Shown piece by piece: positions 51,221-58,527 of a stretch of DNA of 64,000 bases (the stretch's first letter is position 1; each line of letters begins with the position of its first letter). The position numbers were made by a program, and so were the translations under genes. The notes below the pieces were generated by a model. It searched no databases, had not been told where the DNA came from, and was given only the letters and a program-made list of their open reading frames with translations. Source of the DNA: Streptomyces aureoverticillatus (GTDB lineage: Bacteria > Actinomycetota > Actinomycetes > Streptomycetales > Streptomycetaceae); assembly GCF_014649395.1 (NCBI RefSeq), contig NZ_BMSY01000015.1:62001-126000 (forward strand), written 5' to 3'.

Positions 51221-52123
51221 GTGATCGACATCAAGGTTCCGGACGAACTGGTCCAGTCCCAGTACATGTACGCGGGCGAGGCGGGCCGCGCCTTCATCGC
51301 CGCGCTGCCCGCCCGCGTCGCGGAGTTCGTCGACCGCTGGGAGCTGGAGGTCGTCGGGGATTCCATGTACGGCATGGCGGCGCTCGTGCTGCCCGTGCGG
51401 CGGGCCGACGGGACCGCCGCCGTGGTGAAGTTCCAGGTCCTCGACGAGGAGACCGAGGGCGAGCCGGTCGGCCTGCGGATCTGGAACGGCGACGGCGCGG
51501 TGCGGCTGCTCGACCACGACGCCGCGACCGGCACGATGCTGCTCGAACGCGCCCGGGACGGCCAGGAGTTGTCCACGTACGCGGCGGCGGGCCGCGCCGA
51601 GACCCGCAAGGCGATCGTCGTCATCGCCGAACTCCTCGCCCGCCTCACCGCCGTGCCCGCGCCGCCCGGCATGCGCACCCTCGGCGACATCGCGGGCCAG
51701 ATGCTCGACGACACCCCGGCCGCCCTGAAGGCCCTCCGCGACCCCGCCGAGCGGGCCCTGATCGCGCGGTGCGCGGACGCCGTGCGCGAGGTCGTGGGCG
51801 AGCCCGGCGACCGGATGCTGCACTGGGACCTGCACTTCGACAACGTCCTCGCCGCCGACCGCGAACCGTGGCTCGCCATCGACCCCAAGCCGCTCGCCGG
51901 TGACCCCGGCTTCGACCTCTGGCCCGCGCTCGACAACCTCTTCGAGGCGGACGAGGTGCTGTGGCGCTTCGACGCGATGACCGAGGTGCTCGGCCTCGAC
52001 CGGGAGCGGGCGCGGGCCTGGACGCTGGGGCGGGTGCTGCAGAACGCGCTCTGGGACATCGAGGACGGGCGGCCGCTGCCGCCGGATCATCTGGAGGTGG
52101 CTCGGCTGCTGCTGGGCCGCTGA
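51221..52123 (+). CDS. Aminoglycoside/hydroxyurea phosphotransferase-family kinase
   Basis: A 300-residue APH-fold kinase of the APH(6)/hydroxyurea group: catalytic loop LHWDLHFDNVLAA and metal-binding WLAIDPKPLAGDPGFDLWPA. Family members phosphorylate streptomycin at position 6 or hydroxyurea. With no biosynthetic cluster nearby the substrate cannot be named. GTG 51221 has GGAGG upstream. Confidence 0.88.
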   Translation: MIDIKVPDELVQSQYMYAGEAGRAFIAALPARVAEFVDRWELEVVGDSMYGMAALVLPVRRADGTAAVVKFQVLDEETEGEPVGLRIWNGDGAVRLLDHDAATGTMLLERARDGQELSTYAAAGRAETRKAIVVIAELLARLTAVPAPPGMRTLGDIAGQMLDDTPAALKALRDPAERALIARCADAVREVVGEPGDRMLHWDLHFDNVLAADREPWLAIDPKPLAGDPGFDLWPALDNLFEADEVLWRFDAMTEVLGLDRERARAWTLGRVLQNALWDIEDGRPLPPDHLEVARLLLGR

Positions 52124-52191
52124 GTCATCCAGGCCCCGCCCGCGCGGATACACGGTTGACCCGCCGCCGCGGCCTGTGGCTTGCTGCGCCC

Positions 52192-52668
52192 ATGATTCGT
52201 ACCGCCACACCCGACGACGTCCCCCTCATCCACACCCTGGTCCGTGAGCTCGCCGAGTACGAGAAGGCGGCGCACGAGGCGCGCGCCACGGAGGCCCAGC
52301 TGCATGACGCGCTGTTCGGCGAGCGGCCCGCCGCGTACGCCCACATCGCCGTGGACGACGCGACGGGCCTGCCCGTCGGCTTCTCCCTGTGGTTCCTGAA
52401 CTTCTCCACGTGGCGCGGTGTGCACGGCATCTACCTGGAGGACCTGTACGTACGCCCCGAGGCGCGCGGGGGCGGTCACGGCAAGGCGCTGCTGCGGGAG
52501 CTGGCCCGCATCTGCGTCGAGCGGGGGTACGAGCGCCTGGAGTGGTCCGTCCTGAACTGGAACGCGCCGTCCATCGCGTTCTACGAGGCGTTGGGGGCGC
52601 GGCCGCAGGACGAGTGGACGGTGTACCGGCTGACCGACGGCGCGCTGGCGGCGCTCGGCACGCGGTGA
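52192..52668 (+). CDS. GNAT N-acetyltransferase
   Basis: A 158-residue GNAT: MIRTATPDDVPLIHTLVREL, acetyl-CoA loop YVRPEARGGGHGKALLREL, and WNAPSIAFYEALGA. It resembles the diamine or thialysine N-acetyltransferases. It ends before a large palindromic terminator shared with the convergent Eis gene. Confidence 0.9.
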   Translation: MIRTATPDDVPLIHTLVRELAEYEKAAHEARATEAQLHDALFGERPAAYAHIAVDDATGLPVGFSLWFLNFSTWRGVHGIYLEDLYVRPEARGGGHGKALLRELARICVERGYERLEWSVLNWNAPSIAFYEALGARPQDEWTVYRLTDGALAALGTR

Positions 52669-52694
52669 CGGCGCGCGCCGTCGGTTCTTGTAGG

Positions 52695-52728
52695 CCGGTT
52701 CTCCAGAACCCCGGTTCTGGAGAACCGG
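52695..52728. terminator. Nested palindrome, bidirectional terminator
   Basis: A 16-bp perfect stem CCGGTTCTCCAGAACC / GGTTCTGGAGAACCGG with a CC loop. Each arm is itself nearly palindromic (GGTTCT-CC-AGAACC), so cruciform folding is possible. A second small stem CCCTGG/CCAGGG follows. It lies between the convergent GNAT and Eis genes. Confidence 0.85.
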
Positions 52729-52746
52729 AGCCCTGGAACCAGGGTT

Positions 52747-54132
52747 CTAGAACTCGTCCACGGTGTGCGGGAGGCGGTCCGTGCGCAGGGCCGCGTCCAG
52801 TGTGGCCGCTGCGCCGGGGGTGTGCTCGGTGGCCAGGCCCGCCCGGACCACCGAGGTGATCCGCGTCCCGCCGAGGTAGGCGGCGGCCAGGTCGCGTACG
52901 TCGATGGTGAGGTCGGCGGGGTCGCTCGTGCGGTCGTACGACGTGTACGTCGCGTCTGTCGCGTACGCCGCCTCCTGCCCGGTCACCGTGAGGCGGAAGC
53001 GGCCTTCGTTGGCGGGGAGTTGGGCGTCCGTGACCTCCAGGACGAGGTCGGCGGGCGCGGCCCAGGAGCGGGCGAGGAGCGCGGCGCGTACGTCCACGAG
53101 CCGCAGCCACAGCGCCGGGAACTGGCCCGTCACGCGGACCTGGTCGCGGTCCGCGGCGAACAGGAGCAGCGGGTCGTCGAGGGGGCGGCCCCAGGCGCGG
53201 ATCAGGCCCGTGAGGTCGATGCCGGCGAGGTACCGCCACAGGGCCGCGGCGGCCTGCGGGGTGTCGGCCTCCAACTCGTCGAGGCGGACGAGGCCGGGGG
53301 CGTCGTCGCGGGTCTTGGTGCGGTAGACGGCGTAGCCGGTGATGTTGGGGGTGCTGGTGCTGGTGCTGGTGCTGGTGCTGGTGGCGGTCGCGGTGGCGGT
53401 GTCCGTGCCGGTGCCGGTGCCGTCGGACTGTGTGCCGTCGGGCCCGGCGCCGTCCGGCCGGGCGCCGAGGACGACGACGCGTGGCGGCGACAGCTCGTCG
53501 TCCTCCTCGTCCTCCGTGACCAGCCACTCCTCGCTCCACCACGCCTCACTGCGGGCGATGCGGCCCGCGCGGTGGGCGCGGGTGCGGTCGTAGTACTCGC
53601 CGAGGAGGGCCGGGGCCTCCGCTGGGTCGACGAGGCTCAGGGGGGCGTCGTCCGGGGTGAGGCGCAGGGCCAGCGGGCGCTCGGAGTTGATCTCCACGGT
53701 GTTGCCGTGGGTGGCCGCACCGAAGCCGAAGCGGCCGTAGATCGCGTCCTCGGAGGCCCAGAGCGCGGCCAGCGGGTGGCCGTCCGCCACGCACTTCTCG
53801 TACAGCTTCGCGATCATCCCGGAGAGCACGCCGCGGCGGCGGTGCGTCGGCGCCACGGAGACGAACGTCAGGCTGGGGCAGGGGAGTTCACCGCCGGGCA
53901 CGGAGACGGTGAACGGGAACGCGACGACCACGCCGACCAGCGCGTCCCCGTCGTACGCGCCGATCCGGTGACAGCCGAGCAGCAGGTCGCGGTGGTGCTT
54001 GCGCTTCTCTTCCTCGGGCGTGTCATGAAAGACGAGGTACGCCAGATCGAGGGCGCGGTCGATGTCGGTCTCGGGGAGGGGGCGGATGGAGAGGAGGGAG
54101 TGGAGGGGGGTGGCCGAGGGTGCGGAGTCCAT
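52747..54132 (-). CDS. Eis-family N-acetyltransferase
   Basis: A 461-residue Eis-type acetyltransferase, about 50 residues longer than usual. It has N-terminal GNAT TFVSVAPTHRRRGVLSGMI, a second GNAT-like domain, a C-terminal SCP2-like domain and the terminal Phe (VDEF) whose carboxylate acts as general base in Eis enzymes. Eis proteins multi-acetylate aminoglycosides and other amines. The extra length is a Thr/Ser/Ala repeat (TGTGTDTATATATSTSTSTS) from a hexamer microsatellite. ATG 54132. Confidence 0.9.
   Translation of the reverse strand: MDSAPSATPLHSLLSIRPLPETDIDRALDLAYLVFHDTPEEEKRKHHRDLLLGCHRIGAYDGDALVGVVVAFPFTVSVPGGELPCPSLTFVSVAPTHRRRGVLSGMIAKLYEKCVADGHPLAALWASEDAIYGRFGFGAATHGNTVEINSERPLALRLTPDDAPLSLVDPAEAPALLGEYYDRTRAHRAGRIARSEAWWSEEWLVTEDEEDDELSPPRVVVLGARPDGAGPDGTQSDGTGTGTDTATATATSTSTSTSTSTPNITGYAVYRTKTRDDAPGLVRLDELEADTPQAAAALWRYLAGIDLTGLIRAWGRPLDDPLLLFAADRDQVRVTGQFPALWLRLVDVRAALLARSWAAPADLVLEVTDAQLPANEGRFRLTVTGQEAAYATDATYTSYDRTSDPADLTIDVRDLAAAYLGGTRITSVVRAGLATEHTPGAAATLDAALRTDRLPHTVDEF
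53349..53430 (-). repeat. In-frame hexamer microsatellite in the Eis gene
   Basis: Five GGTGCT-type hexamers on the plus strand (about 53349-53380) followed by degenerate GGCGGTCGCGGTG units. On the coding strand they give alternating Thr/Ser and Thr/Ala. Confidence 0.85.
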
Positions 54133-54237
54133 ATAACGGACGCTAATTCCCGTATCGGGCCCGAGCACCTGATTTTCGCCATCGCCCGCTGTCGGCTACG
54201 GGACGCGGGCCGCCTTGTCGGGGGCACGGTCCGCCTT

Positions 54238-55308
54238 CTAGGGGACGAGAACCACCTTCCCGTACGTCCCGCGCGACTCGAGCGCAGCATGCGCCGATGC
54301 CGCCTCGGCCAGCGGGAACCGTTGCACGGCCGGCGTGAAGTACCCCCCGGCGTACGCCCGCAACGCGGCAAGCTCCAGCGCCCGCAGGGGATTCTCCCCA
54401 CCGGCCTTCACCAGCATGGCCTGCCCCAGCGGATTGACCTGCGCAATGCCCCGGGCGGCAAGCTCAGCCTCACTCAGCTCCACCGGCCCCTTCTGCTCCG
54501 ACCACCCGAACGTCACATGCGTACCGCCGTCCCCCAACAACCCCACGAGTGCCCGCCCCGTCTCACCACCCACCCCGTCCAGCACAGCCGTCACAGCCCG
54601 CCCCCCGTCCTCAAGCCCCTTGAGGAACCCCCGCACCTCGTCCAGCCACCCCGCCTCCCGGTAGTCCACGGCGAGATCCGCCCCGTACTCCCGCACCCGC
54701 GCCACCTTGGCGGCCCCGCCCGCGAGCCCCACCACCGTGGCCCCCGCATGCTTCGCGTACTGCACGAGCAACGTCCCGATCCCGCCCGCCGCCGCCGGAA
54801 TCACCACCACCGACCGCGCGTCCAGCTCCACGAACTGCAAAATGCCCATCGTCGTACGCCCCGTACCGATCAACGCCACGGCCTCCGCGAAGTCCATCCC
54901 CCGGGGTCCCTCGGAAAGCTCCGGCCCCTTGGGGCGCTCACGTCCCTCGGAAACCTCTGGTCCCTCGGGGAGCTCGTGCAGGCGGGCCACGTCTACCACC
55001 GTCAGCTCGGCGTACCCGCCGGGTGCGAGGCCGATGTGCGCGACGACGCGCTTGCCGAGCCAGTCGGCGGACACTCCCTCGCCCACCGACTCGACGGTCC
55101 CGGCGACCTCGCGGCCGGGGATCGTCGGCAGCTCGGGCAACTCCGGCAGCGGCCCCTTGTCGCCCCGGCGGATCGCCGTGTCGACCAGGTGGACGCCCGC
55201 CGCGGCGACGGCGATACGCACCTGCCCCGCCGCCGGCCGCGGATCCTCGACCGTCTCGTACGTGAGGTTCTCGGCGGGGCCGAAGGCGTGGAGGCGGATG
55301 GCGTGCAT
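54238..55308 (-). CDS. Zinc-independent quinone oxidoreductase (MDR family)
   Basis: A 356-residue medium-chain reductase of the QOR group: GroES-like N-terminal domain (IPGREVAGTVESVGEGVSA), Rossmann motif VVIPAAAGGIGTLLVQYAKH, no catalytic zinc ligands. It would reduce quinones with NADPH. A ~25-residue Glu/Pro/Gly repeat (EGPEVSEGRERPKGPELSEG) is inserted between the two domains, where the family normally has only ELPEG. Start ATG 55308. Confidence 0.88.
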   Translation of the reverse strand: MHAIRLHAFGPAENLTYETVEDPRPAAGQVRIAVAAAGVHLVDTAIRRGDKGPLPELPELPTIPGREVAGTVESVGEGVSADWLGKRVVAHIGLAPGGYAELTVVDVARLHELPEGPEVSEGRERPKGPELSEGPRGMDFAEAVALIGTGRTTMGILQFVELDARSVVVIPAAAGGIGTLLVQYAKHAGATVVGLAGGAAKVARVREYGADLAVDYREAGWLDEVRGFLKGLEDGGRAVTAVLDGVGGETGRALVGLLGDGGTHVTFGWSEQKGPVELSEAELAARGIAQVNPLGQAMLVKAGGENPLRALELAALRAYAGGYFTPAVQRFPLAEAASAHAALESRGTYGKVVLVP

Positions 55309-55377
55309 GAGGGCTCCCTGCTGACGCGTGCACCGGTGCGGCCCGTCCGGACCACTGACCCTCGCCACTCTTCAACC

Positions 55378-56631
55378 TCAAGCAGACTTGAGGTCAACCC
55401 ACGGCGTGCCGTCGTCCTGCTTGTCCGCCCCCGCCAGCCTGCCCTTGCCCGTCAACGCCAGCGTCACCGCCTCCATCGCGCTGTTGAACGACACCTCCGA
55501 CAGCAGCCCGGGCGCCGCCACCTGATCGCCCGCGAGATACACGCCGTCCCCGCGGTCCACCGCCGGCCGGTCCCGCCACGTGGTCCCGGGGCGGTCGAGC
55601 GCCCCCGTGCGGCCGTTCGCCACGGCGGCCCGCCGCCACGTCACGCGCTCCCGCCAGTCCCGGAAACCGAGGTCCAGCAGATGCTCGGCGCGGGCGACCC
55701 CGTCCGCCTTGGACTCGTCCGGGCCGATCGGGATCTGGGCCTGGATGAGCTGCTCACCCGCGGGCGCGAGCGTACGGTCCTGCGTCGTGAACCGCTCGAT
55801 CCACCCGGTGCCGTCCAGGTCCGACAGCGCGAACAGGTCTCCGCGCCTGGTCCGCACCGCCACGTCGACCAGCGTCGTACGTCCGCTCTCCCAGCGCAGT
55901 GTGTCGTCCCGCAGGAGGTGGCGCGCCGCGTCGAGCGACGTCGCCACGACGACCGGACCCTTGGCCGTGAACTCCCCGATGTCGTCGACCCGCGCAAGCG
56001 TCTCCATCCGCACCCCCAGGTTCCACGCCATGCCCGCCATCCGGTCGATGAGCGCGCCCCATCCGCCCACCGGATAGTGCGCCTCCGGCGGAAACTTCGT
56101 CGCCCGGCGCAGCCGCGTGTGCACGAACCGCGCCGACAGCGAGCCGGGGTCGTGGTGGAACAACGCCACCGCCGAGTAGTGCGCTGCGGCCCGCGCGCCC
56201 TCCTCACCCACCTGCGCCCCGGCCCAGGTCGCGAAGTCCACGTCCACCGGCGCCTGTTCGGGAGAGCGCCGCAGCAGCTTCAGCATCGCGAAGGGCGGCG
56301 TACGGCGGAGTGCGCCCCGGTGGTGGAGACGCAGCCGGGTGCCTTCGATCGGCGGGATCGGCGCGAGGTCCCCGATCAGCCCGCGCTGCTTCAGCCACGT
56401 CCAGTGCGGCCCGCCGTTGTACAGCGCGTGCGGCCCCTCATTGGTCTTGTACGGCCCTTCGGCCGTGCGCGCCCGGCCGCCGAGCGTGTGATGCGACTCG
56501 TACAACGTGACCCGCGCCCCGGCCTCGGCAGCCGTGATCGCGGCGGTCAGCCCGGCGAAGCCGCCGCCCACCACGGTGACGTGGCGCTGCGGACGTCCGG
56601 GGGAGTGGTTGGCTCGGGTGGCGTGGGCCAT
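55378..56631 (-). CDS. Phytoene-desaturase-like FAD/NAD(P) oxidoreductase
   Basis: A 417-residue flavoenzyme: dinucleotide motif VTVVGGGFAGLTAAITAAEA, then YESHHTLGGRARTAEGPYKTN and a C-terminal VYLAGDQVAAPGLLSEVSFN. It belongs to the protoporphyrinogen/phytoene desaturase superfamily. ATG 56631 has GGAGG five bases upstream. Substrate unknown; no carotenoid genes adjoin it. Confidence 0.88.
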   Translation of the reverse strand: MAHATRANHSPGRPQRHVTVVGGGFAGLTAAITAAEAGARVTLYESHHTLGGRARTAEGPYKTNEGPHALYNGGPHWTWLKQRGLIGDLAPIPPIEGTRLRLHHRGALRRTPPFAMLKLLRRSPEQAPVDVDFATWAGAQVGEEGARAAAHYSAVALFHHDPGSLSARFVHTRLRRATKFPPEAHYPVGGWGALIDRMAGMAWNLGVRMETLARVDDIGEFTAKGPVVVATSLDAARHLLRDDTLRWESGRTTLVDVAVRTRRGDLFALSDLDGTGWIERFTTQDRTLAPAGEQLIQAQIPIGPDESKADGVARAEHLLDLGFRDWRERVTWRRAAVANGRTGALDRPGTTWRDRPAVDRGDGVYLAGDQVAAPGLLSEVSFNSAMEAVTLALTGKGRLAGADKQDDGTPWVDLKSA

Positions 56632-56800
56632 GACGGCCTCCGTTTCAGTCGACCCTCACGGGCACGGGAACGCAGTCACCGTTACGACGGACCGACCCCA
56701 CCCGAATGTGACATCCCCGCCCCGGGCCCTGCCCGCCCCTTGCCCACTTTCCGCGGAGCCGGGCTCACGCCGAGCCCGTGGGCCACCTGGAACCCCACGC

Positions 56801-56966
56801 CGACGGCCTCAGCCCCTTCGCGGAGGCCGACGGCCTCTGGCCGGCCGGGGGGTTGCCGATGGCCTCAACCCACCTGCGGGGTCACCGACGGCCTCAGCCC
56901 ACCCGCGGGGGGTACGGCCTTATCCCCCGCCGGGATGCCGACGGCCTCAACCCACTCGCGGATACC
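56801..56966. repeat. Degenerate 26-29-bp tandem repeats reaching into a gene end
   Basis: The core CGACGGCCTC recurs at 56801, 56828, 56857 (one change), 56886, about 56912 (degenerate) and 56939. The last copy overlaps the stop codon of the gene at 56947-57447. The array fills the right half of the 315-base gap from 56632; the left half contains nothing recognisable. Confidence 0.8.
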
Positions 56967-57447
56967 GTGCCTGCAACGTCCAGATCGCCGGATTCGCCTC
57001 CAGCCCCTCATGCAGGTCGATGAGGTCGGCCACCAGGTCGTGCAGGAAGTCCCGCGCCTCCTTCCGCAGCTCCCCGTGCGAGAACGTGAGCGGCTCCTCC
57101 TCCGCCCTCATCCAGTCGGCCTCGATGTCCACCCACCCGAACCGCCGCACGAACAGCATCCGGTCCGTCGACTCCGTGAAGTCCAGCTCGGCATACTGCG
57201 GCCGCGACGCCCTGCTCCCCAGCGGATCCTTGTCCAACTCCTCCACGATGTCGCACAGCGCCCACGCGAAGTCGAGCACCGGCACCCACCCCCACGCCGT
57301 ACCCAGCTCCCGGTCCGCCTTGGTGTCCGCCAGATACACATCCCCGCAGAACAGGTCGTGCCGCAGTGCGCGAACGTCCGCCTCGCGATAGTCCATCTGC
57401 GGCGGGTCCGGAAAACGGCGGGAAAGGGCGTAACCAATATCGAGCAC
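56947..57447 (-). CDS. Conserved hypothetical cytoplasmic protein
   Basis: A 166-residue acidic protein, helical, with YREADVRALRHDLFCGDVYL, WVPVLDFAWALCDIVEEL and SHGELRKEARDFLHDLVADL. It resembles an actinobacterial family without a known function. GTG 57447 (VLDIGYALSRRF) is preferred; longer in-frame reading passes through the 18-bp repeat array and looks non-coding. The last two codons lie inside a tandem repeat. Confidence 0.7.
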   Translation of the reverse strand: MLDIGYALSRRFPDPPQMDYREADVRALRHDLFCGDVYLADTKADRELGTAWGWVPVLDFAWALCDIVEELDKDPLGSRASRPQYAELDFTESTDRMLFVRRFGWVDIEADWMRAEEEPLTFSHGELRKEARDFLHDLVADLIDLHEGLEANPAIWTLQARYPRVG

Positions 57448-57577
57448 GCGCCCGATGGTGCCACGCTCACCCCCTTCCACCGCACACCGGACGCCACCCC
57501 GATGCCGCGAGGCCCCCGACGCCCCGAGGCCCCCGACGCCCCGAGGCCCCCGACATCCGGAGGCCCTCGACGCCTCC

Positions 57578-57721
57578 GTCAGGTCTGGCACCTCTGTCAG
57601 GCTCGGCACCTTCGTCAGGTCCGGCACCTTCGTCAGGTCTGGCACCTCTGTCAGGCCCGGCACCTTCGTCAGGCCCGACGCCCCCGTAACACTCCGCACC
57701 TCCGTCACGTCCGGAGCCTTC
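57578..57721. repeat. 18-bp tandem array, eight copies
   Basis: Units starting GTCAGG(T/C)(C/T)(C/T)GGCACCT(T/C) begin every 18 bases from 57578 to 57704. The period preserves frame, so both strands read as six-residue repeats, but there is no ribosome site. A second short repeat (GAGGCCCCCGACGCCC, three times) precedes it at about 57508-57560. They fill the 312-base gap between two minus-strand genes. Confidence 0.9.
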
Positions 57722-57759
57722 GATGCCTCCGCGAGCACCCCCTCCCTCCCGGACGCCCG

Positions 57760-58527
57760 TCAGGGAAGCAACCGCTTCTCCTTGGCCACCGCCACCGCAC
57801 CCGCCCGCGTATCCACCCCCAACTTGTCGTAGATCCGACCCAGATGTGTCTTCACCGTCGCCTCACTGATGAACAGCGTCTTGGCGATCTCCCGATTGCC
57901 CATCCCCTGCGCGAGCTGCGCGAGGATGTCCAGCTCCCGCGCGGTCAGCGTGGGCCGCGGCTCCCGCATCTGGGCCATCACGCGGGACGCCACGGGTGGC
58001 GACAGCGCCGTACGCCCCTGCGCCGCCGCGTGGATCGCCGCAAACAGTTCCTCGGGCCGCTCGGCCTTCAGCAGATACCCGGTCGCCCCCGCTTCGATGG
58101 CCCGAGTGATGTCGGCATCCGTGTCGTACGTCGTGAGAACCAGAACCCGCGGCGCCTCCCCGCCGCCATCACCGCCAGCACCGCCGCCAGTCCCGCCGCC
58201 AGCCTCGCCAGCGCTGCCGTCATCGCCACCACGAGCTCCACCACGACCGCTTCCCCCACCGCCGCTCTGGCCCTCGCGCTGCCCGGCCGCTATACGACGG
58301 GTCGCCTCCACCCCGTCGATCCCCTGCCCCAACTGCAGGTCCATCAGCACCACGTCCGGCTCCAGCTTCGCCGCCAGCGCCACCGCCTCCTCGCCGGTAC
58401 CCGCCTCGCCGATCACCTCGATCCCCGACGCACTGGCGAGTAGCGCCAACAGTCCCGCACGCACCACCACATGGTCGTCACACACCAACAGCCGAACCGT
58501 GCCACTCGGCGGCGTACTACTGCTCAT
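57760..58527 (-). CDS. senR: NarL/LuxR-family response regulator SenR-like
   Basis: A 255-residue regulator. Receiver: pocket D17-D18, phospho-acceptor D63 (VLMDLQL), K154. LuxR HTH: LTARELDILAQLAQGMGNRE, EATVKTHLGRIYDKLGV. Next to the SenS-like kinase and divergent HbpS-like gene it matches the SenS-SenR redox/heme-sensing system of S. reticuli. A ~44-residue Gly-rich insertion (residues ~82-125; 58153-58284) interrupts the receiver between helix 3 and strand 4. ATG 58527 lies inside the kinase gene end. Confidence 0.88.
   Translation of the reverse strand: MSSSTPPSGTVRLLVCDDHVVVRAGLLALLASASGIEVIGEAGTGEEAVALAAKLEPDVVLMDLQLGQGIDGVEATRRIAAGQREGQSGGGGSGRGGARGGDDGSAGEAGGGTGGGAGGDGGGEAPRVLVLTTYDTDADITRAIEAGATGYLLKAERPEELFAAIHAAAQGRTALSPPVASRVMAQMREPRPTLTARELDILAQLAQGMGNREIAKTLFISEATVKTHLGRIYDKLGVDTRAGAVAVAKEKRLLP

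Noticed and set aside
52765..58443. A 1892-codon plus-strand open frame antisense to five genes
   Set aside because: It runs opposite to well-supported minus-strand genes (Eis, quinone oxidoreductase, FAD enzyme, SenR). Long antisense frames are expected where third-codon GC is extreme. Its composition is Arg/Pro/Gly-rich without domains.
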